DNA from: a virus
Reading direction: 5' to 3' (one strand)
DNA length: 31,143 bases
IMG/VR virus record: IMGVR_UViG_3300021511_000024
Coordinates: 1 to 31,143 of that record
The notes under the pieces are model-generated. The model had not been told where the DNA came from. It was given only the letters and a program-made list of their open reading frames with translations, and did not search any database. Both the position numbers and the translations under genes were made by a program. This document shows, piece by piece, positions 1 through 7,742 of this stretch; the stretch's first letter is position 1, and each line of letters starts with the position of its first letter.

Positions 1-141
1 AGCGCCCTTGGCCGAGACTACCGCAGCAATGTGAACCTCAGCCGCCTCTCCAATCTCCGCAGCCCATACTTCAAGATCGGCAATAGGCAAGTACACGTTT
101 GCGGGCAGTGGCGTGGTAGCCTTGCCAAATGCCTTGCCGGG
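1..141. repeat. Terminal direct repeat, left copy (circular closure)
   Basis: Bases 1-141 match 31003-31143 apart from position 120 (c) versus 31122 (a). The portal-MuF reading frame continues perfectly across the join, so the overlap marks a circular assembly (or circularly permuted/terminally redundant DNA) rather than two separate loci. The mismatch changes codon 634 from Ala (this copy) to Ser (other copy). Confidence 0.9.
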
Positions 142-2019
142 CTTGCCGTGCAACCGTGCCAACACACGACCGAGCTGATTGATCAACACCCCTTTCATAG
201 CCTTGGCAAACTTCGGGTTGTCCCACGCCTTGCATTCCTCTCCATCACTCCGCTTGTGCCACTGCCCGATCTGGCTGGCGATATCAGGTGGTGGCTCAAC
301 AGTGGGCTTCGGCTCATAGCCAACATAACCCTTTCTCAGCTCATCCCGCAGCCACGTCAATGATTCAAGCAGACCAGCCTCTAGAGTAATATCCTTCTCG
401 TCCTCACCGTTGTTGCTGCTAGTGTTGGCCAGCCGTGGCGGCACTTCTCGCTTGGACACTTCGGGCAGTATCGCTGCCGCCTGTTCGGGAGTAAGCCCAA
501 CAAACCGCAACACCATATACGCCCGCGCTGCCTCAATCGTTATATCACCAGCCTGCACGGCATCAGCCAGTTGCAACAAATCAGAGATTGGCGGCACTTC
601 TGGAACAGGCTCATCAAGCCCTGCATCGCCTGTGCCGCCGCCGTCGTCTGTATCTGCCCCAACACCCATACCAACACCCATACCAACACCCATGCCCATG
701 CCTGTGCCCACGGCAGGCGTTCCCAGTGGTACGCTACCCATCGCAACCATCGGCACATCAGCCGCCGGGTCATCCAACAACTCATCGCCGGCATCTGCAC
801 GCACCTCGTTGACAGACCAACCGCTGCGCAGCTTGCTGTCACGTTCTTGGATCAGTATGGCCCGATCCTCGTTGATCGGGTTGTCATGCACCAAGATAAG
901 CTGATCGCCCCACAGCGGCAGCAGCCGCTGGTTCAACCGATCCTCGACGCGCTGTATCAGTGGCCATATCGTGGTCCGCATGTGCGTGATACTGCCCTCG
1001 CGCGCATTGGCAAGGTTCACGTCGTCGCTTGTTACCAGTGCCTTGGGTACGCCGAATGCCTGGCATATCTCATCCCGGATATCCTTCTTGCCCTCGCTGA
1101 ACTCCAGCTCTTTTGGCGTGCTGGCAAGCTGCTTGATGTCGACGTCGCCGCTGATGATCGCTACCGACTCATCCCGGTTGTACAGCTTGCCGAACAGCCG
1201 CCGCCACTGCTTGCGGAATGCAGTTTTCTGGTCTTCCTTCATGCCGCCCTTGGCAACAATCACCGTGTCAGGTGTCCCGCCCCGCTGGAATATCCACTCT
1301 TGGAACGCCATGATGGCATTGTCGGCATCGATAGTGCGCAGCCACGCCTCGAGCGGGCCGAACCCGCCATATGGATCATCAGGATCAGGCAGCTTGAACC
1401 ACAGCACCTCATGCGGCTCAAGCGTGATGTTGTCGACACCATGCCCAATCTCATAGCCCGCAACGAAGTTGCTCACACTCGGCAACACCTTGCACGATTG
1501 CGGCATGATGCGCCACATCTCACTTGGTGGTGTTGCGCCGTTCTCATCTGTGCCGATCAGGTTCCAGTATGCGCGGCCAGTGATTTGCAAGTCAAGGTAC
1601 AGCTCCTCGCGGAACGTGTACCCCTCGGTCCACGGGTTCACATCGCTGAGCAGATCGAGGATCGGGTGCTTGTATATCTCAGTCAGTGTCTCAGCCGTTG
1701 ACACCTTGGCCTGTGCAGCGCTGCTTGCCTTCAGTTCACACCGGCCATCAAAGTATGCCTTGGTCCGCTTGTCAATCGGCCTGGCCAGTTTGTCAACCTT
1801 GGCCACGGTTGTACTGGTGGTGAACAGCCTGGGCTTGACCGCAGCCGCAGCCGCCGCATTGATTGTGGTACAGCGATGCACCCACCGGCCATACCGCTTG
1901 ATCAGATCAATCGGCTCGGCCCGCCGCATGCCAGTTGTTGACATCATGCCCCGCCTACCGAGTTGAGCAGTTAGCAGTGCAGTCGGGTTGTCGGACTTCT
2001 TACTTCTTCGCCAGAACAT
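1..2019 (-). CDS. Portal-MuF fusion protein, N-terminal 673 codons (continues at 30463-31002)
   Basis: The minus-strand frame is open from an ATG at 2019 to base 1 and continues without a stop at 31002, ending at 30463, to give an 852-aa protein. The first ~430 residues read as an HK97/SPP1-type portal, the dodecameric ring through which DNA is packaged: residues such as RAYWNLIG, the EVLWFKLPDPDDPYGGFGPLEA region, FQRGG, and the DIRDEICQAFGVPKAL stretch are typical. Residues 440-454 are a Gly-Met/Gly-Val repeat linker, then a region of unknown fold, then the MuF domain encoded at the other end of the window. The start at 2019 (MFWRRSKK) has AGGG 8 nt upstream and lies 40 bp after terL; ATGs at 1947/1944 are weaker options. 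Portal and MuF are usually separate neighbouring genes, so the fusion is unusual. Confidence 0.88.
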   Translation of the reverse strand, partial: MFWRRSKKSDNPTALLTAQLGRRGMMSTTGMRRAEPIDLIKRYGRWVHRCTTINAAAAAAVKPRLFTTSTTVAKVDKLARPIDKRTKAYFDGRCELKASSAAQAKVSTAETLTEIYKHPILDLLSDVNPWTEGYTFREELYLDLQITGRAYWNLIGTDENGATPPSEMWRIMPQSCKVLPSVSNFVAGYEIGHGVDNITLEPHEVLWFKLPDPDDPYGGFGPLEAWLRTIDADNAIMAFQEWIFQRGGTPDTVIVAKGGMKEDQKTAFRKQWRRLFGKLYNRDESVAIISGDVDIKQLASTPKELEFSEGKKDIRDEICQAFGVPKALVTSDDVNLANAREGSITHMRTTIWPLIQRVEDRLNQRLLPLWGDQLILVHDNPINEDRAILIQERDSKLRSGWSVNEVRADAGDELLDDPAADVPMVAMGSVPLGTPAVGTGMGMGVGMGVGMGVGADTDDGGGTGDAGLDEPVPEVPPISDLLQLADAVQAGDITIEAARAYMVLRFVGLTPEQAAAILPEVSKREVPPRLANTSSNNGEDEKDITLEAGLLESLTWLRDELRKGYVGYEPKPTVEPPPDIASQIGQWHKRSDGEECKAWDNPKFAKAMKGVLINQLGRVLARLHGKPGKAFGKATTPLPANVYLPIADLEVWAAEIGEAAEVHIAAVVSAKGA
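658..702 (-). repeat. 12-bp tandem repeat encoding a Gly-Met-Gly-Val linker in the portal-MuF fusion
   Basis: On the plus strand the unit ccaacacccata is repeated about three times, followed by degenerate units. In the gene frame it encodes alternating Gly-Met and Gly-Val over residues 440-454. It separates the recognisable portal portion from the part leading to MuF. Near-identical DNA units suggest slippage-prone linker length. Confidence 0.8.
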
Positions 2020-2058
2020 GCACGCATCCCTGCTGTTTGTATTCGGCGCGCCTTGCCA

Positions 2059-3312
2059 TCACTGCCATGCCTCATCACTGTTCGCCCGATCCTGCCAAGC
2101 ATCCCATCGCTGCTCGGCCCCACCATCACCAACGTCAATCGTAACCGCCATCGGTTGCCTGCTCAACTTATACCACGCCAAGGCCAGTGCCATCACGCAA
2201 TCATCATGCAGACCGCTCGGCGCGGTGTACCGCACACCGCTTGGCCTGTACTCATACTCGAAGCACTCCAGCTCATTCACAATCGGGCCTTCAGGATATG
2301 CAATAGCTTGAGTCTGGATTGCAACGGCCAGCCCCTCCATCAACTGCTGCTTGGATTTGCTGGTGAACGTGTACCCTTCAACGCTGCTGCACTTGGCTTG
2401 TAAGTCCTCGACAATGGGATCTCCCACACCAGTTGAGTCAACCGCAGCAGGTATATCGCCGAGCATGCCTCTGAGTCTGGCGGTTGTGTTTCGCCAGTCA
2501 GACTGCCATCGCTGAAAAGCACAGGTTTGCCCATCCACGTTGAGTCCGACGGCAACGGTCCAGTCAACACTCTTTGCCAGGTCCACCCCCCACGCGGCAA
2601 CGGGGCCAGGTGCCATGTCTGGCATGACGCATGATCGTATCGCCTCGATTCCAAATGGGTTTGCTGCATCAGATAAGAACTCCGCTAGGTACTCCTGTTG
2701 GTACGCATCGGCGGGCAAGTCCTGCCGCGCCGCCTCGATTTCATCTTTGTCGATGAATGGGTTGGTTGCAGTGGGCATCTGCCACGCTACCCAATCCCGC
2801 TCCTTACCGCCCTTGGACCATAGCTTCTGAAAGTAGTTGTGGCCGCGCGGATTTGACAGGAACCACGCATCACCGCGCAGGTCGGTCAACGTCGGCCTGA
2901 TTGATTTGGTCCACTGTGTTTTTAGGTTACGAGCAAATGCAGCCTCATCAAGCACCACACGTTTATACTTACGACTACGACCAGCATCATCCCGCTCAAG
3001 ACTCCAGAAGTCTATCAACCCACCATTCCACAACTTAATCTGCCGCTCCTGCTTGTGTGGCTTGCATAGATCCCCAAGCGGGTGCAATATATCAAGCGTC
3101 TCTACCCATGCCAGATCAAGATATTTGTACGTTGGAGCAAACCACCCCACCGGATTTGATGTCAATGCGCATTCAATTGCAAGCTGCTCACCCAGCGTGG
3201 TCTTGCCCCATCGTCGTCCACATGCAAGCGTATTAAAGCGCTCGGCATCTTGCAACACTTGCAACTGCCCTGCATGCGGTGTGTTGAGCTTGATGTGGCG
3301 CTTGTCGTTCAA
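2059..3312 (-). CDS. terL: Terminase large subunit
   Basis: A 417-aa DNA-packaging motor ATPase and headful/cos nuclease. The Walker A motif GRRWGKTT is at residues 32-39 and Walker B VVLDE at 119-123. The C-terminal RNase H-like nuclease has GVDLAKSVDWT, then DSTGVGDPIVEDL, then HDDCVMALALAW, giving the expected spaced acidic residues. The start is TTG at 3312, overlapping the stop of the upstream small membrane gene as TTGA, with GGAAGGA about 12 nt upstream. The length is typical for the compact terminases of siphoviruses. It is followed after 40 bp by the portal-MuF gene and acts at the procapsid portal vertex. Confidence 0.96.
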   Translation of the reverse strand: MNDKRHIKLNTPHAGQLQVLQDAERFNTLACGRRWGKTTLGEQLAIECALTSNPVGWFAPTYKYLDLAWVETLDILHPLGDLCKPHKQERQIKLWNGGLIDFWSLERDDAGRSRKYKRVVLDEAAFARNLKTQWTKSIRPTLTDLRGDAWFLSNPRGHNYFQKLWSKGGKERDWVAWQMPTATNPFIDKDEIEAARQDLPADAYQQEYLAEFLSDAANPFGIEAIRSCVMPDMAPGPVAAWGVDLAKSVDWTVAVGLNVDGQTCAFQRWQSDWRNTTARLRGMLGDIPAAVDSTGVGDPIVEDLQAKCSSVEGYTFTSKSKQQLMEGLAVAIQTQAIAYPEGPIVNELECFEYEYRPSGVRYTAPSGLHDDCVMALALAWYKLSRQPMAVTIDVGDGGAEQRWDAWQDRANSDEAWQ

Positions 3313-3437
3313 CGCTTATACAGTCCTTCCCACAAATTGATCAGCGCACACCCAACCATTGCCACCCACAACCCGCCCGCAGCAACAACACCCATAATCA
3401 CCACCGCAAACGATATAATACTTTCAACGCTACTCAT
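3309..3437 (-). CDS. Small single-pass membrane protein (42 aa)
   Basis: A 42-aa ORF starting at ATG 3437, which overlaps the stop of the upstream terS-like gene (ATGA), and ending at TGA 3309, which overlaps the TTG start of terL. Residues 7-36 form one hydrophobic segment (isoleucine, valine and alanine rich, with two Trp), and the end is basic (LYKR). The double overlap and the coupling with terL are the main evidence that it is real. The function is unknown; a holin-like or membrane-anchor role is possible but not shown. Confidence 0.65.
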   Translation of the reverse strand: MSSVESIISFAVVIMGVVAAGGLWVAMVGCALINLWEGLYKR

Positions 3438-3826
3438 TGCCCTTCCCCATTACTCATGCCTGTCACTATTGCCCGATCTCTTATACACTGCGGCACATCC
3501 ACGTCCTCATACGTTACAACAACATCAATCTGATGCTCAATCTGCTCTTTCAACGGACCATCAACACGATCAATGATAAGTTGCCAGAATTGGCAGTGAC
3601 CCTTCTTGGCCTGCCTTATCGCCTCATCAATCAAATCTTGGGCGATCTGGCCATCATTCTCCATCACAATGCGGCGCAGCTTGTCTGCCATCTTGCGGCC
3701 AGGCTTAGACCCTTTGGGGTTGCGAGTACACCCCGGCTTGATAGCAAAACTGTTGCCCTTAGCAAACTGCCCCTTGCCGTTCCTGTCCTTGTCGCTGTTT
3801 TCCGTTCCGTTTCCGTTACTACTCAT
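3434..3826 (-). CDS. Terminase small-subunit candidate (DUF5681-like N-terminus)
   Basis: A 130-aa basic protein. The N-terminus NGKGQFAKGNSFAIKPGC...NPKGSKPGRK resembles the FxxGNxxxPKGRPKG motif of DUF5681-type phage proteins that sit just before terL. The middle (residues 43-95) is predicted helical and ends with DRVDGPLKEQIEHQ, as in small terminase-like DNA-recognition proteins. It overlaps the zinc-finger gene upstream and the membrane ORF downstream by ATGA. It probably recognises phage DNA for packaging; this is inferred from position and motif only, and no clear HTH was identified. Confidence 0.6.
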   Translation of the reverse strand: MSSNGNGTENSDKDRNGKGQFAKGNSFAIKPGCTRNPKGSKPGRKMADKLRRIVMENDGQIAQDLIDEAIRQAKKGHCQFWQLIIDRVDGPLKEQIEHQIDVVVTYEDVDVPQCIRDRAIVTGMSNGEGQ

Positions 3827-4197
3827 CGGCCTATTCCAACTGCCTTGCCCTCCTTGGCGTATCTCCGCTTAACTGCCGCCAGCATTAGCGCAATCGTGCG
3901 GGTGTTATCTTCCATCATGTGCGCACCTAATACAAGCGGCACCCAGCCAGCCTGAAACTCACGGTAATCAACAGACTGACACCATACCCGCACATCATCA
4001 GATGACGGCATGGGTTCATAACTCTCTATCGCTTCGCAGTGATAGCCAGGATCAACCGACTTGGCCGCCACATGCCACAACTTAGCACACTCCCTGCACC
4101 GTCCCTTCAAGCCACTCTTGTTCCGCCCGTCTTTACTGAACGCAGCAAACGGTTTGACCACACCACAGTGGCAGCATTTCTTTGCTGTATCAATCAT
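3823..4197 (-). CDS. Zinc-ribbon protein (124 aa), function unknown
   Basis: The N-terminal 45 residues hold CCHCGVVKPFAAFSKDGRNK and then GRCRECAK, a CxxC-x~20-CxxC zinc ribbon like the one preceding HNH domains in phage endonucleases. No HNH catalytic His-Asn-His follows. The C-terminal half contains WCQSVDYREFQAGWVPLVLGAHM and a helical basic end. The gene overlaps terS-like downstream and the fibre-like gene upstream (ATGA). It may be a DNA-binding packaging accessory, or a remnant of an HNH gene of the kind commonly next to terminases. Confidence 0.7.
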   Translation of the reverse strand: MIDTAKKCCHCGVVKPFAAFSKDGRNKSGLKGRCRECAKLWHVAAKSVDPGYHCEAIESYEPMPSSDDVRVWCQSVDYREFQAGWVPLVLGAHMMEDNTRTIALMLAAVKRRYAKEGKAVGIGR

Positions 4198-4937
4198 GCC
4201 GTGGTCATCCTGTCCAGCACTTCCATCTCACCATAACCGAGGCACCGCTTCAGCCCGCCAGCGCTCTCCACCCACAGCTCATACGTTGCATGTTTGTACG
4301 CAGTCATCGCCAATGTTTCGGTGTCGGTGAGTGTCAGCCCTACCGTCAACGTGTCACCTGATTGACTGACAGTTGCCGTGCCTGCGTTGATGCCAACCGT
4401 GTCGCCAACATGCCGGTATGTGAACTGAGCAGTGGCCGCAGCCCATGTTGCATTGGTCCAGCTGCCCTCACTCCATGTGGGGTCATTATCGAGCGTTGGC
4501 CCATAATCGCTGCCCCTGTATATCGTGAGCTTGTTATCCGATGCAACCGGATTGGTGTACGTGATCGAGCTGCCCACCGTGTTCTCAACCAGATCAACCT
4601 TGAGGTAATCACTGCCACTCACCAGCGAGTCGTACACATTGGCGGGCAGGATCATGTACTCGGTCCAGCACGGCAATGCACCAGACTCATGCACCGCAAC
4701 ATTCAGCCTGCCAAGCGTGGCCGTGTCAGTTGCATCAAGTGTAAGGTAATACCAGCCGTTTTCGTCATGCGTAGCACCGCCAGCATCATTGGTCTGCGCA
4801 AAGTCGCCGCCATTCTTACTCAGCCGGATATCAGCCTGGCTGATTGTCAGACCGGTCTCGGCAGTCTTGGCGTCAGTCTCATCAAGGAACGGGCCGAACC
4901 TCACCGTGATACTTGTCGATTGCTTGAGCCACTGCAT
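4194..4937 (-). CDS. Putative virion fibre or receptor-binding protein (247 aa)
   Basis: The start chosen is ATG 4937 (MQWLKQSTSITVRFGPF), 1 nt after the preceding stop; an in-frame ATG at 4976 would overlap the previous gene and has no better ribosome-binding site. The N-terminal half carries the pattern ETGLTISQADIRLSKNGG...GWYYLTLDATDTATLGRL...EYMILPANVYDSLV, common to phage tail-fibre or baseplate-type beta proteins. The C-terminal half is Thr-rich and beta-strand-like. It is coupled to 4939-5496, which is also beta-rich. A structural role on the virion is inferred; substrate or receptor is unknown. Confidence 0.6.
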   Translation of the reverse strand: MQWLKQSTSITVRFGPFLDETDAKTAETGLTISQADIRLSKNGGDFAQTNDAGGATHDENGWYYLTLDATDTATLGRLNVAVHESGALPCWTEYMILPANVYDSLVSGSDYLKVDLVENTVGSSITYTNPVASDNKLTIYRGSDYGPTLDNDPTWSEGSWTNATWAAATAQFTYRHVGDTVGINAGTATVSQSGDTLTVGLTLTDTETLAMTAYKHATYELWVESAGGLKRCLGYGEMEVLDRMTTA

Positions 4938-4938
4938 A

Positions 4939-5496
4939 CTATCTACGCCTCTGTCTGTACTGGTGCATGTGGGCACCAGCGCCGCCCGCTGGTGTGTAGG
5001 TCACCTTCAACCGCACATGATCAATATACGCCTTGATGCTTTCCTCAGAATCACCGACGTGCCGCACCCTAATCAGCAACGTGAAGTTTGCATTCTTGAG
5101 GATCGCCGGGGTGCATGGATCAAATTGCAACGTGGCTGGCGTTGTACCAAACATGTCAACTTCTTCTGACAGCGGAAGCTCAAAGTTGCCCGCCCAATCA
5201 GCACCAAGCCAACCCGCACCACCCACCGCCTTATATCTGGCGTAGATCATCTTCATGCCACTGTCATCGGCATACCACTCAAAATAAACATTGGTGCCAG
5301 TAATCGTAGCATCATCTGGCAGCGCCGATAGATCATCAACCCACTTGATCGCCAGGTAGTCTGATCGAGCAGTCTGCTCCAACTCAACCGATGCGCGGTC
5401 ATTATCGCTGGCGGTAATCTTGTCGGCATTGGTCCAGTCTATCGAACCGATGTCCTCATTGGCACCGGTCGGATTAGTACACCACAGCTCAGCCAC
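4939..5496 (-). CDS. Beta-sandwich-like putative virion protein (185 aa)
   Basis: The start chosen is GTG 5496 (VAELWCTNPTGANEDIG), 1 nt after the upstream stop; a longer frame to ATG 5541 overlaps the preceding gene. The pattern NPTGA...IDWTNADKITASDN, SDYLAIKWVDDLSALPDDATITG and the terminal YIDHVRLKVTY resembles beta-jelly-roll proteins found among phage virion accessory genes. It probably works with the adjacent 4194-4937 product as an adhesin or fibre component. No enzymatic motif is visible. Confidence 0.55.
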   Translation of the reverse strand: MAELWCTNPTGANEDIGSIDWTNADKITASDNDRASVELEQTARSDYLAIKWVDDLSALPDDATITGTNVYFEWYADDSGMKMIYARYKAVGGAGWLGADWAGNFELPLSEEVDMFGTTPATLQFDPCTPAILKNANFTLLIRVRHVGDSEESIKAYIDHVRLKVTYTPAGGAGAHMHQYRQRRR

Positions 5497-5497
5497 G

Positions 5498-5656
5498 TCA
5501 CTTGCCCTTCTTCTTGGGCAGTGTCCACCAGTTGAGTACATGCCCAGCCACCATCAGGAAGAAGATTCCCCCCACGCACGTGGTAGCGAACCAGATGTTG
5601 CCGAGAAAGTCTGAGAGTCCAGAAGATGCGTCTGCGAACATTTGCCGTTTCTCCAT
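5498..5656 (-). CDS. Small single-TM protein, holin candidate (52 aa)
   Basis: The ATG at 5656 gives MEKRQMFADASSGLSDFLGN, then one transmembrane segment (IWFATTCVGGIFFLMVAGHVLNWW) and a short basic tail (LPKKKGK), an architecture shared by class III/pinholin-like proteins. It overlaps the end of the preceding membrane gene by about 100 bp in another frame. No strong ribosome-binding site is seen, and an upstream in-frame GTG is possible. The lysis role is an inference; no endolysin gene was clearly identified beside it. Confidence 0.5.
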   Translation of the reverse strand: MEKRQMFADASSGLSDFLGNIWFATTCVGGIFFLMVAGHVLNWWTLPKKKGK

Positions 5657-6201
5657 TTCCAGAATTGTAGCAGGTGGATCGTTGCCCACACCAGCGATAT
5701 GGCTGCGGCGATTCCCGCCGTGACCATCGCCGGAAGGAACAGCCACCCGCCCCACTTGATCACCACGTAGCTCCCCACGCACAGAGCTGCCCCCACGGCC
5801 ACGCCCCGCCACCCCCTGCTGCTGCGAGTGCAGACCATGAACAACACCCCGGTCAGGATGCACGGGGCTGCCACGGCCATCAGCGGCCACATGGCCGCCG
5901 TCGAAGGGTCCGAGTTGGATAGTACCTTGCCAGCGGCATCAGCCGCCCCTGCCCCGATTGGTCTTGGCGAACATCCCCAGGCCGTAACAACAGCCACACC
6001 CATCAATACCAGCAGAGCCAGTATCGACAGTGCGGCCACAATCCGCTGCTGCGTGGCATATCTCATCAACATGCCCTCAGGCCGGTGACGCGCCTTATGG
6101 TACGCCATATCGGCCAGATTGCCAGTTGAGCAACAGAAGTCGTTGAGTTGAGTGGCACAGCAACGCGGAGCAGAGCAGGACGACACGACGTAATGCGGCA
6201 T
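5554..6201 (-). CDS. Multi-pass membrane protein (up to 215 aa)
   Basis: Four hydrophobic segments lie near residues 53-77, 104-124, 132-149 and 151-180. The region before residue 46 is Cys-rich (CCATQLNDFCCSTGN), which may be a real N-terminal domain or a non-coding extension. The start is uncertain: ATG 6201 follows AAAGGATG, while ATG 6066 (MRYATQQ) has GAGG 9 nt upstream and would give 170 aa. Another frame from ATG 6212 (48 aa) overlaps the RuvC stop as ATGA and ends at 6066 as TGATG, so a coupling ORF is also possible. The position next to a holin-like ORF suggests a lysis or envelope role. Confidence 0.55.
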   Translation of the reverse strand: MPHYVVSSCSAPRCCATQLNDFCCSTGNLADMAYHKARHRPEGMLMRYATQQRIVAALSILALLVLMGVAVVTAWGCSPRPIGAGAADAAGKVLSNSDPSTAAMWPLMAVAAPCILTGVLFMVCTRSSRGWRGVAVGAALCVGSYVVIKWGGWLFLPAMVTAGIAAAISLVWATIHLLQFWKWRNGKCSQTHLLDSQTFSATSGSLPRAWGESSS

Positions 6202-6208
6202 AATACAT

Positions 6209-6712
6209 TCATCCTTTGCCCCCCCCAGTTTGTTCTATCTCCTGCTGGCGTTGCTCGGCATACGTCACCGCCAAGGCCAGTGCCGCCCAGCAGTGAGACT
6301 TCACACCGTACAGCGGTCCCGGTTGCTTCTTGGTCCCTTGCCAAGGTCGCTTACCCCCGCCAGTCGCGGGGAATCGGTCGATGAGTGCCTGCCGGATATT
6401 GGTGTCTTTTGCCCGCATCGAACCGCACAGATGGATCTTGACTGCCTTGCGACCAATCCGCACAAACTCGCCCGGCCACGCCTGGCAGAACCGGCCAGTC
6501 CAGAAAACAGTATCAAACACTGATGCGCCGACCGCCATCCCGTAGCACTCAACTTTTTCGATGATGAGGACTTCACTCAGCGACAGCATTATGCCGAACG
6601 CATCTACCAGTTCCTCGTTGTTGTACTCACTATTCTTGGCCTCTATCTTGGCCCCATCAAAGAGAACCATTCCGCTCCGCTCCGGGCCAGGATCAATGGC
6701 TAGCACCCGCAT
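6209..6712 (-). CDS. RuvC-like Holliday junction resolvase
   Basis: A 167-aa RNase H-fold nuclease. It begins MRVLAIDPGPERSG, the first beta strand with catalytic Asp7, and the second acidic site is LIIEKVE (Glu52/Glu55). The usual DxxDA helix is replaced by SHCWAALALAVTYAE, a variant seen in phage members of this group. Such enzymes resolve branched recombination or replication intermediates before packaging, which fits the exonuclease/SSB set in this genome. It lies 43 bp downstream of the PAPS-reductase-like gene, and its stop overlaps a downstream ATG (ATGA at 6212). Confidence 0.85.
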   Translation of the reverse strand: MRVLAIDPGPERSGMVLFDGAKIEAKNSEYNNEELVDAFGIMLSLSEVLIIEKVECYGMAVGASVFDTVFWTGRFCQAWPGEFVRIGRKAVKIHLCGSMRAKDTNIRQALIDRFPATGGGKRPWQGTKKQPGPLYGVKSHCWAALALAVTYAEQRQQEIEQTGGGKG

Positions 6713-6755
6713 GGTTGCCCCTTTCGTTATTCCAAACCCAACCGCCGCCTATCAG

Positions 6756-7598
6756 CTACGTGCCGCAATATCCCAAGCACTCACCATGGCTCCAAAACTC
6801 TGCTTGGCTCGCGTCCTCATCAATGTTGGCCTCACCCAGCGGCACTCGGTCACGGTGCAAAAAGCACTCACCGCCGTTGTTGGCGGCAATCTGCTTGTCA
6901 ACATCAACAACATCATCCCACTCAACCGGGCTGGTGTCTCGTATGTACCGCCATTCCTTATTTGTGCGGAACGGACAACCAAGACAAGCAGATCGTGGGA
7001 TATGTTGAACGGGATAGTTTACCCGCAGCCACTCAATACACGCCTGCCTTGTCATACTGTGCGGCAACATCTGTTTGGGCAGCCCCACAAATGGATAAAC
7101 GTGAGACTTCCACGCCGCCACCGGCGATCGTACCCGCCGCAACTCATCTGATGTAATACCAAACCACATACGCACCGCCACGTCTTGCGGCCAGTGTTGC
7201 CGTGGCTTTAGCCCCAACATGCTTGATCTAATGTGCTTGTCAATCGGATCAATCTTGTATTCACGCGTACATTGCCGCCGAACCATCCCGCCCTTGTCAG
7301 TACCAGCATACAGCGGCAGTGTAACATACCGCTGGCCGTTGCTCCTGTTGCCACGCAGTACACCCTCAATAGCGTGTTGGCGAAGATCACCACCAGACAC
7401 AACGCGCAACGGGATGCCCGCTTTATTTGCCTTGTCCTGTAGCCACTTTAGATGCGTGTATACTTCTTCCGGCTCCCATTGCGTATCAGCAAAGATTGCC
7501 GCATCTAACTTCGGCAACTCCCCACGGCATGACATCAACAGCAATACTGTTGATTGCACACCAGCGCCAAGCGATAAGATATCCAGCGGTTTGCTCAT
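6756..7598 (-). CDS. PAPS-reductase-like PP-loop nucleotide-binding enzyme
   Basis: A 280-aa member of the phosphoadenosine phosphosulfate reductase/adenine nucleotide alpha-hydrolase superfamily. The N-terminal PP-loop is ILSLGAGVQSTVLLLM, followed by AAIFADTQWEPEEVY; RRQCTREYKIDPI and ACLGCPFRTNKEWR supply conserved Cys residues that may bind zinc or a cluster. Stand-alone versions are frequent in phages. Possible roles are sulfur assimilation during infection or chemistry on a nucleotide or nucleic acid base; no dnd partner genes are present. The start is ATG 7598 with a GGGG motif just upstream. Confidence 0.82.
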   Translation of the reverse strand: MSKPLDILSLGAGVQSTVLLLMSCRGELPKLDAAIFADTQWEPEEVYTHLKWLQDKANKAGIPLRVVSGGDLRQHAIEGVLRGNRSNGQRYVTLPLYAGTDKGGMVRRQCTREYKIDPIDKHIRSSMLGLKPRQHWPQDVAVRMWFGITSDELRRVRSPVAAWKSHVYPFVGLPKQMLPHSMTRQACIEWLRVNYPVQHIPRSACLGCPFRTNKEWRYIRDTSPVEWDDVVDVDKQIAANNGGECFLHRDRVPLGEANIDEDASQAEFWSHGECLGYCGT

Positions 7599-7742
7599 CT
7601 AATCCCCGCCGCCACCTTATCGGCAACGGCGAAGCATTCTCAGGAGGGAATATCTGCACATTTGTTTCACTTTCCACAGAACCTCCAGCTTGCCCTTAGA
7701 CACACGGGACTTCTGTTGCGGCTCGTTACAAAGGGAGGCTCC

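Noticed and set aside
1-141. Terminal repeat as a packaged direct terminal repeat
   Set aside because: It lies in the middle of a continuous coding frame and is very short, so an assembly overlap of a circular molecule is the simpler explanation.
571-1701. Long plus-strand ORF (376 aa)
   Set aside because: It is antisense to the portal gene; the minus frame has clear portal features, and the plus product is low-complexity in places (His/Thr runs opposite the Gly-Met repeat).
7486-7677. Minus-strand 63-aa ORF beginning upstream of the PAPS-reductase-like gene
   Set aside because: More than half overlaps the strong PP-loop gene in another frame. The remaining 7599-7742 stretch shows only short frames and was left as an intergenic gap.
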